The position numbers were made by a program, and so were the translations under genes. Source: an uncultured Eubacteriales bacterium (GTDB taxonomy: Bacteria > Bacillota > Clostridia > Christensenellales > Borkfalkiaceae). From it: DNA of 64,000 nt. Shown one piece after another: positions 1 to 8,777 of the stretch; within the stretch, counting starts at the first letter, position 1, and the number at the start of each line of letters is the position of its first letter. The stretch covers positions 372,001 to 436,000 of the forward strand of contig CAJLRM010000002.1 of NCBI GenBank assembly GCA_905209085.1. Direction: 5' to 3'. Under the pieces are notes generated by a model, which was not told the DNA's origin, made no database searches, and saw only the letters and a program-made list of their open reading frames with translations.

Positions 1-617
1 TGGACGTATACGCCGATTCCCGCAAGGCAGCTTTTTACGCGGTCGGGATCGGTGACGAACTGAGTGAGAATGCCGCACAGCTTTTTTTCGCCTCTGAAAA
101 TTTCGTTCTCCCGCCTTTCGCCGCACAGTACGGCGTTGACGCCCTCATAGACCGCGAGGGCGAGTTTTGCCGACGTTTCGGGAAGAGCGTCGGGGAAAAA
201 CAGCAGGGACATATAAAGTCCGCCGCGCTTAGAGGAAAAATTGCCGCCCCGCCGCGCTCTGCCTTCCGTCTGTTCGTCCGCGGCGACGACGGCGGGGGAG
301 GAAAGACCCTCTCCCAAAAGCCTTTCCGCATATCCGTTTGTCGAGGGCAGGGTTGAGAATACGTAAATTTTTACGTCCGAAAACCCCGCGTCCATAAGCG
401 CGGCTTTTATTTCGTCGGCGCTCAAAACGTCGGAGGGGAGAAGGCGATATCCCGCTTTCGGGGCGCCCTCGATGGCATACCCCTCTCTTTTGAGCGCGCT
501 CACCGCCTTCCATACGGCGGCGCGGCTGACGGAGAAACGTGCGGCGAGAATCTGACCTGAAACCCGCTCTCCTTCGCGTTCCTTCAATTGTCTTAAAATA
601 TCCGTTTTTAAACTCAT
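1..617 (-). CDS. BirA-like biotin ligase/repressor, 3' end cut by window, degenerate active site
   Basis: Read on the minus strand from ATG at 617; 205 codons are visible before the window edge. An N-terminal winged helix-turn-helix (residues 5-60, with SRAAVWKAVSALKREGY) is followed by a biotin-protein-ligase-like domain: STLPSTN (88-94), GRARRGG (119-125), GGLYMSLLFF and KKLCGILTQ. Family members repress biotin genes and attach biotin to carboxylases. Here the segment that normally reads KWPND is RRENE (168-172), the preceding loop is short, GRGRRG has become GRARRG, and the usual GIGIN/GIGVN is GIGVY. The biotin-contacting lysine therefore seems lost. The fold assignment is good; ligase activity is doubtful. 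It may act only as a regulator or be a decaying paralogue. Confidence 0.75.
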   Translation of the reverse strand, partial: MSLKTDILRQLKEREGERVSGQILAARFSVSRAAVWKAVSALKREGYAIEGAPKAGYRLLPSDVLSADEIKAALMDAGFSDVKIYVFSTLPSTNGYAERLLGEGLSSPAVVAADEQTEGRARRGGNFSSKRGGLYMSLLFFPDALPETSAKLALAVYEGVNAVLCGERRENEIFRGEKKLCGILTQFVTDPDRVKSCLAGIGVYV

Positions 618-1079
618 GATGATGGATGACGGCATAGCCGCGCTATGGCGGAATACGGCGCGAAAATACAGACGATTGTTTCTCCCTTACGTATTTTCCT
701 ATCTCTTAAATTTTATCCGACGCTATGTGGAAACAGCGCACGAAAATATTGGCGCGGACGCGTTTTCGCTGCCGTCCCTAAAAGCGAAACGGCGGAGCCG
801 CAAAGCACTGCCCGGCATTTTTGGCGCACGACGCGGCGAGAACTTTGCCCTGTCATTATAAAACAAAAAAGGGAAAATGTCAAGAAAGGAATTAAAAAGA
901 CAGAAATTTTCCGAAAAACGCCCCGAAAACGCTTTGAATTTCCGAGGAAATATTGTAAAATAGGAAGTGAGTAAAAATGGGTCGAAGTCGGACGGACGCT
1001 TCCGCGCTTTTTTGGCGGAGAAAACGCCCGTGCGAAGTCGGCGGACAAAAGAACAAAAATAACGTAATCGGAGTTTATA
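618..1079. other. Intergenic region before secA
   Basis: Divergent spacer between the BirA-like gene and secA. Short open frames here have no SD and no recognisable domain. The only supported content is a SigA-type promoter at 934-961 and the secA ribosome-binding site (GGAG at 1070-1073). Confidence 0.6.
934..961 (+). promoter_or_regulatory. Putative SigA promoter of secA
   Basis: TTGAAT (934-939), 16-nt spacer, TAAAAT (956-961). It gives a leader of about 110 nt. Confidence 0.5.
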
Positions 1080-4000
1080 ATGGGATTAATCAGTTTTTTG
1101 ATGGGCAGCGACAGCAGAAAGAGCCTGAAAAAGTTGAACAAGATCGCCGATAAGGTGGAAGTGCTCGAAAGTAAGTACGCGGCTATGGACGACGACGCGC
1201 TCAAAGGGCAGACGGCGATTTTGAAAGACAGACTGACGGCGGGCGAAACGCTGGACGACATTCTCCCCGACGCGTTTGCGGCGCTCAGGGAAGCGGCGTG
1301 GCGCGTTTTGGGCATGAAGCACTTTCACGTGCAGGTCATCGGCGGCATCTGTCTGCATCAGGGCAGAATCGCGGAGATGCGCACGGGCGAAGGCAAGACG
1401 CTCGTCGCCACTCTTCCCGCTTACCTCAACGCGCTTTCGGGAAAGAGCGTGCATATCGTCACCGTCAACGACTATCTCGCCAAGCGCGACGCGGAATGGA
1501 TGGGCAAAGTGCATAAGTTCATGGGGCTTACCGTGGGCGTCATCGCGCCGGGCATGGACGACGACGAGAAGCGCGAAGCGTACAAATGCGATATCGTCTA
1601 CGGCACGAATAATGAATTCGGCTTCGATTATCTGAGAGATAACTTAAAGACCGACCTCAAAAAGATGGTGCAGAGAGATCTGACCTATGCCATCGTCGAC
1701 GAAGTGGACTCCATCTTGATCGACGAAGCGAGAACGCCGCTGATTATTTCGGGCAAGGGCGAAAAATCCTCCGATCTTTACGTGCAGGTGGACAGGTTCG
1801 TGCGCACGCTTTCGGGCGGCTTCGACGACGAGCTGAAAGAGGAAGAGGACGCGGAGTTCCAGCGCAAGCGCGAAGAGAGAAAGAATAAAAAGAAGAAGAT
1901 CGATCTGAAAGCCGAGGAAGAAGAGGACGAGGAAGAAACAATAGACGTCACGAAAATGTCCCTTGCCGAGCAGGCGAATTACGAGGCGGAGCAGGAGGAA
2001 AAGCGCGCTGCCGCAGCGGCTTCCGCGCCTCCCGAAGGCAAGAAAGCGCTCGCCGCGTCCAAGGATTGGGATTATATCATCAACCGCAAGGACAAGACGG
2101 TGGAACTCACCGACTCGGGCGCGCAGAAGGCGGAAAAATTCTTCCGCATCGACAATATCGCGGAAATCGCGCACGCCGATTTGAACCACCACATTCAGCA
2201 GGCGCTCAAAGCGCATAAGCTCTTCAAACTCGACGAGGATTATATCGTCAACGACGGCGAAGTCATCATCGTCGACGAATTTACGGGTCGTCTTATGATC
2301 GGGCGCCGCTATTCGGACGGTCTGCACCAGGCGATCGAAGCGAAAGAAGGAGTGGAGGTCAGGAGCGAAAACAAGACGTACGCCACCATCACTTTCCAAA
2401 ATTATTTCAGGCTTTACACCAAGCTTTCGGGCATGACGGGCACGGCGAAGACGGAAGAAGCGGAGTTCCGCACCATCTATTCGCTCGACGTCATCGAGAT
2501 TCCCACCAATAAGCCCATCAAGCGCGTGGATTTGCCCGATATGGTCTATTCCACCATCGACGGCAAGAAGCGCGCCATTGTCAACGAGATCGTGGAGCGC
2601 CACGAAAGCGGACAGCCCATGCTGGTCGGTACGGCGTCCGTCGATAAGTCGGAGGAAATTTCCCGTCTGTTGAAGAAAAACGGCATCAAGCACAATATTC
2701 TGAACGCGAAGAACCACGAACGCGAGGCGGAGATCGTGGCGCAGGCGGGCAGATTCGGCGCCGTCACCATCGCCACCAATATGGCGGGGCGCGGCACGGA
2801 CATTTTGCTCGGCGGCAACCCCGAGTACCTCGCCAAAAAGCGTCTGCGCGAAGAGGGAATCGAGCACGCCGTCATCGAGCTCGCGACGAGTATGTATATC
2901 CAGGACGTGGACGACAAGACGAAAGAGATCCGCGAGAGATATAAGAAATTGTACGAGCATTATAAGGCGGAAACGGATAAGGAAAAGGAGCAGGTCATCG
3001 CGGCGGGCGGCCTTTGCATCGTCGGCACGGAGCGCCACGAATCGCGGCGTATCGACAACCAGCTGCGCGGCCGTGCGGGACGTCAGGGCGATATCGGTAT
3101 GTCGGTGTTCTTCCTCTCTTTGGAGGACGATCTCGTCAAGCGTTTCGGCGGCGAGAGAATGAAGTCGCTCTATAATATGTTCAAGATCGACGAAGACACC
3201 TGCCTGCAATCGAGAATGCTCTCTCACGGCATCGAAAACGCGCAGAAGAACATCGAAGGCAGAAACTTCGGCATTCGTAAAAACGTCCTTCAATACGACG
3301 ACGTCATGAACAAGCAGCGCGAGGTCATGTATGCGGAGCGCCTCAAAGTGTTAAAGGGCGAAAACGTACACGAGCAGGTGCTCAAATATATCCCCGATTA
3401 CGTGGAGGAAACGGTGCGTGCGGCGGTCAACGTCGACGATATGCCCGAACTTTGGAACGAAACGGAACTCAACGCCGCGCTCGAAACCAAACTCCTGCCC
3501 GAGGGCACGAATTACGTCACCCGCGAAAAGCTGACCAAGTGGGATTACGAACTGGCGATCAAAAAGATCACGAATAAGACGATCAAGGAATACGAAAAGA
3601 AGATCGAGGACATCAAGGCGGCGGGCATCGACTTTTACGACGTGGAGCGCCGCGTGCTCCTCATGAACGTGGACAGGAACTGGATCGATCATATCGACGC
3701 GATGGATCAGCTCAGAAAGGGCATCGGGCTTCGGGCCTACGGACAGGTGGATCCCGTCATTTCCTATAAAAAGGAAGGCTACGAGATGTTCGACGAGATG
3801 GTGGAGCGCATTCAGCGCACGACGATCGCGGTGCTCTTGAAGGTGAAGGTGGAATTCCGTCAGGCGCCTCCCCAGCCGCTGCGCCGTCAGATGCCGGATC
3901 AGAGCGCGGCGTCCGCGCCCGCGCCGAGAAAGCCGTTCAAGCGCCAGATGCCCGAGCCTTTGACGAATATGAGTTCGTTCAAAGAGGCGGCGTCCAAGCA

Positions 4001-4088
4001 GGCGGAGCTTTTGAAGGCCGCAAACGCAGCGGAGCCTGTAAAGCCTCAGGAAGCGGCAGCGGAAAACGACGGCGGAAAGAACGCCTGA
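1080..4088 (+). CDS. secA: Preprotein translocase ATPase SecA with charged insertion
   Basis: The ATPase motor that drives unfolded preproteins through SecYEG. MRTGEGKT (Walker A, about residues 101-108), VDEVDSILIDEARTPLIISG (about 205-224), GMTGTAKTEEAEF, MAGRGTDI and QLRGRAGRQGD are all present, so both nucleotide-binding folds are intact. At 1002 residues it is longer than Bacillus SecA (about 841). Most of the excess is a Lys/Glu-rich insertion at about residues 250-325, within the preprotein cross-linking domain, plus a Pro/Ala-rich C-terminus. The C-terminal zinc-binding Cys motif that binds SecB in many species is absent. GGAG lies seven bases upstream of the ATG. Confidence 0.97.
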   Translation: MGLISFLMGSDSRKSLKKLNKIADKVEVLESKYAAMDDDALKGQTAILKDRLTAGETLDDILPDAFAALREAAWRVLGMKHFHVQVIGGICLHQGRIAEMRTGEGKTLVATLPAYLNALSGKSVHIVTVNDYLAKRDAEWMGKVHKFMGLTVGVIAPGMDDDEKREAYKCDIVYGTNNEFGFDYLRDNLKTDLKKMVQRDLTYAIVDEVDSILIDEARTPLIISGKGEKSSDLYVQVDRFVRTLSGGFDDELKEEEDAEFQRKREERKNKKKKIDLKAEEEEDEEETIDVTKMSLAEQANYEAEQEEKRAAAAASAPPEGKKALAASKDWDYIINRKDKTVELTDSGAQKAEKFFRIDNIAEIAHADLNHHIQQALKAHKLFKLDEDYIVNDGEVIIVDEFTGRLMIGRRYSDGLHQAIEAKEGVEVRSENKTYATITFQNYFRLYTKLSGMTGTAKTEEAEFRTIYSLDVIEIPTNKPIKRVDLPDMVYSTIDGKKRAIVNEIVERHESGQPMLVGTASVDKSEEISRLLKKNGIKHNILNAKNHEREAEIVAQAGRFGAVTIATNMAGRGTDILLGGNPEYLAKKRLREEGIEHAVIELATSMYIQDVDDKTKEIRERYKKLYEHYKAETDKEKEQVIAAGGLCIVGTERHESRRIDNQLRGRAGRQGDIGMSVFFLSLEDDLVKRFGGERMKSLYNMFKIDEDTCLQSRMLSHGIENAQKNIEGRNFGIRKNVLQYDDVMNKQREVMYAERLKVLKGENVHEQVLKYIPDYVEETVRAAVNVDDMPELWNETELNAALETKLLPEGTNYVTREKLTKWDYELAIKKITNKTIKEYEKKIEDIKAAGIDFYDVERRVLLMNVDRNWIDHIDAMDQLRKGIGLRAYGQVDPVISYKKEGYEMFDEMVERIQRTTIAVLLKVKVEFRQAPPQPLRRQMPDQSAASAPAPRKPFKRQMPEPLTNMSSFKEAASKQAELLKAANAAEPVKPQEAAAENDGGKNA

Positions 4089-4111
4089 TCGGGAATATCT
4101 TTGCGGCGGTC

Positions 4112-4139
4112 GGCGAAAAGTCTTTCGGGACTTTTCGCC
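4112..4139 (+). terminator. Hairpin after secA
   Basis: Perfect 11-bp stem GGCGAAAAGTC/GACTTTTCGCC with loop TTTCGG. No T-run follows immediately (one starts about 18 nt later), so termination is uncertain. Confidence 0.4.
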
Positions 4140-4272
4140 TCTTGCAAAACACCCGTTTTTTTCTGCGGCAGCAAGGCGGCATCTTTTTCAAAGAAGCACG
4201 CAAAGAACCTCTTTCGTCCGAAAGAAGAAAAGCGGGTTCGGGACAGAAAGAGTCGGGCATTTAAGGAAATTT

Positions 4273-5370
4273 ATGTTTAAAGCAGACGATTACAGATTAA
4301 AAATTCAAGGGATGCGTTCCATTTTAAAGGAAGCGGGCTATGCGCTGGACCTCGAAAATCAGCGCGCGCGCCTTAGCGAACTCAAAAGGGAACAGGAACA
4401 GCCGGACGTATGGCAGGATCTCGAAAAGTCCACCAAAATCGGCAGGGAAATCTCGCACATCGAAAATAAGATCGGCGCCTATGCGAAGAGCGAAACGGCG
4501 CTCTCCGACGCGGAGGAGATCATCGACCTCATCGAGGAAACGGGCGACGAAAGCCTGATCGGGGAGCTTGACGGAATGTTGCAGACGGCGGATAAAGATA
4601 TCGAGGATATGCGTATCCGCGCCATTTTGAAGGGACCGTACGATACGCACAACGCGCTTCTTGCCCTGCACGCGGGCGCGGGCGGCACAGAGGCCTGCGA
4701 CTGGTGCTCCATGCTGTATAGGATGTATTCGAGATACTGCGAAAAAATGGGATTCAAGGTCTTTGAACTCGATCGGGAAGCGGGCGACGAAGCGGGCATC
4801 AAGAGCGTCGATTTCCGCATCGAGGGCGAAAACGCCTACGGCTATCTGAAAGCGGAGATGGGGGTGCACCGTTTGGTTCGCATCTCCCCGTTCGACGCCA
4901 ATAAGCGCCGCCACACCTCCTTTTGTTCGCTCGAAGTCATGCCCGAGGTCGAGGACGACAACGAGATAGAGATCAAGGACGACGATATCCGCATCGATAT
5001 TTATCATTCGGGGGGCGCGGGCGGTCAGAACGTCAACAAAGTGGCTTCTGCGGTGCGCATCACCCATTTCCCGACGGGGATCGTGGTGCAGTGCCAGAAC
5101 GAGCGTTCCCAGCTCCAAAACAAGGAAATGTGCTTTAAAATGCTCCGTTCCAAACTCCTCGAAAAGAAGATAGAGGAACGTCAGGCCGAGGCGGACGCCA
5201 TGAAGGGCGACGTGAAGAAAATAGAATGGGGATCGCAGATCCGCTCCTATGTGTTCTGTCCGTACACGATGGCAAAAGACCATCGGACGGGTTACGAAAA
5301 AGGGGACATTCAGGCGGTCATGGACGGCGATATTCAAGGCTTCATCATCGACTATCTGAAAAAGACCTGA
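4273..5370 (+). CDS. prfB: Peptide chain release factor 2
   Basis: Releases finished peptides at UGA and UAA codons. The SPF stop-codon recognition tripeptide occurs in VRISPFDANKRRHTSF, and the catalytic GGQ at about residues 250-252 in SGGAGGQNVNKV, the same numbering as E. coli RF2. The 365-residue length is standard. Many bacteria regulate prfB with an in-frame UGA and +1 frameshift near codon 25; here the frame is continuous from the ATG, so that autoregulation is absent. It follows secA by 184 bp. Confidence 0.97.
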   Translation: MFKADDYRLKIQGMRSILKEAGYALDLENQRARLSELKREQEQPDVWQDLEKSTKIGREISHIENKIGAYAKSETALSDAEEIIDLIEETGDESLIGELDGMLQTADKDIEDMRIRAILKGPYDTHNALLALHAGAGGTEACDWCSMLYRMYSRYCEKMGFKVFELDREAGDEAGIKSVDFRIEGENAYGYLKAEMGVHRLVRISPFDANKRRHTSFCSLEVMPEVEDDNEIEIKDDDIRIDIYHSGGAGGQNVNKVASAVRITHFPTGIVVQCQNERSQLQNKEMCFKMLRSKLLEKKIEERQAEADAMKGDVKKIEWGSQIRSYVFCPYTMAKDHRTGYEKGDIQAVMDGDIQGFIIDYLKKT

Positions 5371-5475
5371 GAACAAGCGTTTATCGGCGGCGTCAGCTGC
5401 CGATAATTTCTTCCTCAGTTCCATGGAATACAAAGAGCGACAGGACGGATAGAGCGTTCAAAAGAGGGATAGCGT

Positions 5476-6006
5476 ATGATCGATTACAGAACTCTTACGG
5501 CCGAGGAGATCAGCCTTGCTCTGTTCGAACATTTCCGCCGTCGGCAAACGGTGACGAAGTGTTGGAGAAAATCGGCGGGGGAATGGCGCGTCGAAGACGT
5601 TTCGTTCATCGACGATTGGACGGAGGAAGAGTACGAACTGCTCGTTTCCTGCTTACAAAATACCCTTCGGACGGGCGGCATGGTCACGGGCGCGTTTTCA
5701 AACGGGCGGCTCAAAGGCTTTGTTTCCGTCGAGGGGGAACGATTCGGCAGCGGCGGGGAATACCTCGATTTATCCGCTCTCCACGTATCGGAAGAGCTGC
5801 GGGGCAAAGGGATCGGCAAAGCCCTTTTCGGGCGGGCTAAAATGTGGGCGAAAGAACGCGGCGGGAAGAAATTATACATTTCGGCGCATTCGGCGGTGGA
5901 AAGTCAGGCGTTCTACCGCGCGATGGGCTGCGCGGAAGCCAAAGAGTATTGCGCGGCGCACGTGGAAAAAGAGCCGTGCGACTGTCAGCTGGAATGCGTT
6001 TTGTAA
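5476..6006 (+). CDS. GNAT-family N-acetyltransferase
   Basis: A 176-residue single-domain acetyltransferase. The acetyl-CoA loop is RGKGIGKALFGRA (about 109-121), preceded by YLDLSALHVS and followed by AFYRAMGC, the usual beta4-alpha3-alpha4 order. The N-terminal 60 residues are unlike common GNATs, so the substrate is unknown. An AGAGGGAT SD lies just before the ATG. Transcription with prfB is possible (gap 105 bp). Confidence 0.85.
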   Translation: MIDYRTLTAEEISLALFEHFRRRQTVTKCWRKSAGEWRVEDVSFIDDWTEEEYELLVSCLQNTLRTGGMVTGAFSNGRLKGFVSVEGERFGSGGEYLDLSALHVSEELRGKGIGKALFGRAKMWAKERGGKKLYISAHSAVESQAFYRAMGCAEAKEYCAAHVEKEPCDCQLECVL

Positions 6007-6020
6007 AGAAAAACTTTTTA

Positions 6021-6060
6021 TCTCGGATATTTGCCCGAAAGACAGGCGAGAGTTTTTTTT
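6021..6060 (+). terminator. Weak terminator after GNAT gene
   Basis: Short TCTCG/CGAGA stem with a large internal loop, followed by eight T residues (6053-6060). Confidence 0.35.
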
Positions 6061-6115
6061 GCCGCGTTTTACGGGGGCAGGTATGCGATGACGGCTTATA
6101 ATAAGGTGAATTGAT

Positions 6116-7180
6116 ATGTATCGTCCTTGTAGTTTCACTTCGGATATCGATAAGCGGGAGCCGCTTATTTTGGGCATCGAATCGTCGTGCGACGAAACGG
6201 CGGCTGCGGTGATCCGCGGGCGGAAAATTCTGTCGGACGAAATCGCGTCGTCGGCTTCCGTGCAGTCCCTGTACGGCGGCGTCGTGCCCGAGATCGCCTC
6301 GCGCGCGCATACGGACGCGGTCGCGGAAGTGGTGGAAAACGCGGTGAAAAACGCGGGCGTGTCGTATGAGGAACTCGACGCGGTGGCGGTGACGTACGGG
6401 GCGGGACTTTTGGGCGCCCTGCTCGTGGGCGTTTCCTTCGCCAAGTCCTTCGCGTACGCTCTGAATAAACCGCTGATTGCGGTCAACCACATCCGCGGGC
6501 ACCTCGCGGCGGCGTATCTGGACGCGCCCGATTTGAAGCCGCCTTTCGTGACGCTGCTCGCCAGCGGCGGGCACACGGCGATTCTTTATGCCGGGTCGGA
6601 GGAAAAATTCGACATTCTCGGCGCGACGCTGGACGACGCGGCGGGGGAGGCGTTCGATAAAGTGGCGCGGGTGTTAGGTCTTAAATATCCCGGCGGCCCG
6701 AACATCGAAAAATGTATCCTCGAAGGAAAGGGAAACCCCGTCGTACCCATGCCGAAAATGCTCAAAGGCGAGGGCGGCTACAATTTTTCGTACAGCGGAC
6801 TCAAAACGGCGGTCATCAACTACTGCCACACGATGGAACAGCGCGGCGAAGCGTATTCGAAAGCGGACGTCGCGGCGTCTTTTCAATGCGCGGCGATCGA
6901 CGTGCTCGTGGACAAGACCCTGCGCGCGGCTAAGGAAAAGCGCGTGAGCGCGGTGACGGCGGGCGGCGGGGTCGCGGCAAACTCCTATTTGCGGGAAAGT
7001 CTGAAAGAGGCTTGCGAAAAAGCGGGCTTGCGTTTGGTCCTGCCCGAAAAGCGGTACTGCACGGACAACGCGGCGATGATCGCCTCGGAAGGCGCCCTTC
7101 AATACCGCCTCGGAAACTTTGCGCCCCTCACTCTCAACGCCAAGGCGTCCATTCCCCTCTCTGCGACGCTGATTAAGTGA
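6116..7180 (+). CDS. tsaD: tRNA N6-threonylcarbamoyladenosine transferase TsaD
   Basis: Transfers the threonylcarbamoyl group to A37 of ANN-decoding tRNAs, together with TsaB and TsaE. Family signatures: LILGIESSCDETAAAV near the N-terminus, the metal-binding histidines in NHIRGHLAAA (about residues 125 and 129), LLASGGHT, PGGPNIEK, and the C-terminal CTDNAAMIA. The length of 354 is usual apart from a short extra N-terminus. AAGGTGA lies seven bases before the ATG. tsaB and tsaE are not in this window. Confidence 0.96.
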   Translation: MYRPCSFTSDIDKREPLILGIESSCDETAAAVIRGRKILSDEIASSASVQSLYGGVVPEIASRAHTDAVAEVVENAVKNAGVSYEELDAVAVTYGAGLLGALLVGVSFAKSFAYALNKPLIAVNHIRGHLAAAYLDAPDLKPPFVTLLASGGHTAILYAGSEEKFDILGATLDDAAGEAFDKVARVLGLKYPGGPNIEKCILEGKGNPVVPMPKMLKGEGGYNFSYSGLKTAVINYCHTMEQRGEAYSKADVAASFQCAAIDVLVDKTLRAAKEKRVSAVTAGGGVAANSYLRESLKEACEKAGLRLVLPEKRYCTDNAAMIASEGALQYRLGNFAPLTLNAKASIPLSATLIK

Positions 7181-7478
7181 CATGGAAACAAAAAGCGCAA
7201 ACGGGCGCATAGTTCTTTCGCCCCTATTCGGCGGTATTTCCGTCCGGCGGCCGGCGTTTGGGGGTGCCCGCGGGAATCTTCCGAAAAAGATTCCCATCCC
7301 CGTATTCCTTTAAGGCGGACTCTCGTTTTTCCGCGGGACGCAAAAGGGGAACTTTCCACGCTTTTATCGGTGCCCGCGCTAAAAAGTTCCGACGTTTCGA
7401 TTATGGATTCATTGAAAAAGGCGTTGCGGCGATGCCGCGCCTTAAAGGAAACTTGACATTACAGGAGGCAAATGTAGA
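7181..7478. other. Spacer before metal-exporter-like gene with two hairpins
   Basis: 298 bp without a convincing gene. Two hairpins stand out: GGGAATCTT/AAGATTCCC (about 7272-7294) and AAGGC..GCGGC/GCCGC..GCCTT (about 7419-7444), the latter just upstream of the SD. I could not match them to a known metal riboswitch. Confidence 0.4.
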
Positions 7479-8534
7479 ATGGCAGACGTGTTGCTCGATG
7501 CCCTTTTGGACACCTTAAAGCTCTTTCCGTGGCTGCTTCTCATCTATATCGTCATCGAGCTGATCGAGCACAAAACCAAGCTGACGGGACCGCGCAACCG
7601 CTTAAACGGCAAATTCGGACCTCTCATCGGCTCCGCGACGGGACTCATTCCCCAATGCGGTTTTTCGGTGATGGCGGCAAAGCTTTTCGAACAAAAATAT
7701 ATCACGGTGGGAACGCTCTTGGCGATTTTCGTATCCACCAGCGACGAAGCCTTTATCATTCTCCTTTCCTCGGGACAGGGCGCGGTGTATCTGCTGCCGC
7801 TGATCGTGCTGAAAATTTTTGTCGGCATTGTGGTGGGCTACGCCGCGGACGGCGTTTTGAAGCTTGTCGGGCGAAAGGGGACGCTTGAATCCTCGCGCGG
7901 CGAGGCTTACGACAACGCGCTCGAACGGAAGCATCACGGCGTTTTTTGTAAGGCGGGCGACGCATCCCCTTCCTCCGAAATTTGCATGGAAGAAAATTGC
8001 ACGCACAAAGAAGAGGAGTGCGAAAAAGCTTTGAAAAGCGACGACGCGGCCCGCGAACTATTCCTGAAAAAAACGGAAGAAAAGGAGTTCGAATGCACCT
8101 CGTGCGGCAGACCTCACGACGAAAGCAAGCCCTGGATGGTGTATTTCGTTTCTCCCCTTTTCCACGCACTGAAAGTCGCGGCTTTCATCCTCGCGGTCAA
8201 CGTGGCGCTCGGTCTGATCATCTATGCGGTGACGGAGGAGCGTTTCATGGAATTCATGGACAGAAACATTTTCGTGCAGCCGCTGATCACCTCGCTGATC
8301 GGATTGATCCCCAACTGCGCTTCCAGCGTGGTAATCACCGAATGCTTCCTCCAAAACGGCATTTCCTTCGGCTCTTGCGCGGCGGGACTTTGCGCCAATG
8401 CGGGACTCGGCTTCGTCGTGCTCTTGAAAAACACCAGGGAATGGAAGCGCAACCTCGCGCTCATCGTCGTCTGCTACGCCGTGGCGGTTTTGGTCGGTTT
8501 TTCCGTCAACGCCGTCGCATTGGCGATAAGATAG
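7479..8534 (+). CDS. Putative heavy-metal/arsenic exporter-like membrane protein (ArsP_2/DUF2899-like)
   Basis: A 351-residue polytopic membrane protein built as an inverted or duplicated pair: GLIPQCGFSV at about residue 55 and GLIPNCASSV at about 275 occupy matching places in the two halves. The halves flank a soluble loop (about 140-220) rich in Cys, His and acidic residues, including CMEENCTHKEEEC and CTSCGRPH, suited to metal binding. Relatives are annotated as putative manganese transporters or arsenic efflux proteins, so the substrate is open. The start is fixed by AGGAGG about nine bases upstream of the ATG. Confidence 0.75.
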   Translation: MADVLLDALLDTLKLFPWLLLIYIVIELIEHKTKLTGPRNRLNGKFGPLIGSATGLIPQCGFSVMAAKLFEQKYITVGTLLAIFVSTSDEAFIILLSSGQGAVYLLPLIVLKIFVGIVVGYAADGVLKLVGRKGTLESSRGEAYDNALERKHHGVFCKAGDASPSSEICMEENCTHKEEECEKALKSDDAARELFLKKTEEKEFECTSCGRPHDESKPWMVYFVSPLFHALKVAAFILAVNVALGLIIYAVTEERFMEFMDRNIFVQPLITSLIGLIPNCASSVVITECFLQNGISFGSCAAGLCANAGLGFVVLLKNTREWKRNLALIVVCYAVAVLVGFSVNAVALAIR

Positions 8535-8777
8535 AAATTCTTTTGACAAAATCGGGTCCGTACTTTTATAAATACGCCCCGCGTATCGGGCGCGGAGAAA
8601 AGGATATTTAAAAGATTCGGTTTTTTCCGTCATCCTGAGCCACCCCGAGAAGTTTAGGAGATATTTCGGCTTCATCCGACAGGACGAAATACTCTTTTGT
8701 TCACGCTCCGCAAATCCCGCTAAGGGAGCGACAGCGGTCGTGCGGCGTTTCCGCTTCAAAAAAGTGCCGCTACCCTC
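8535..8777. other. Spacer before hisC, possible interspersed-repeat remnant
   Basis: 243 bp. The stretch from about 8629 begins with CGTCATCCTGAGC, a string I recall from repeated intergenic elements in gut Clostridia (recollection, not searched). No promoter or SD is evident for the following gene. Confidence 0.3.

Noticed and set aside
616..974. Short plus-strand frames upstream of secA
   Set aside because: No SD, Arg-rich out-of-frame composition, and they overlap the BirA-like gene start and the secA promoter.
4273..4380. Programmed +1 frameshift in prfB
   Set aside because: The frame is continuous, with no in-frame UGA near codon 25.
7453..7480. TTGACA-N16-TAGAAT before the metal-exporter-like gene
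   Set aside because: It overlaps the SD and start codon, so transcription would begin inside the gene; judged chance.
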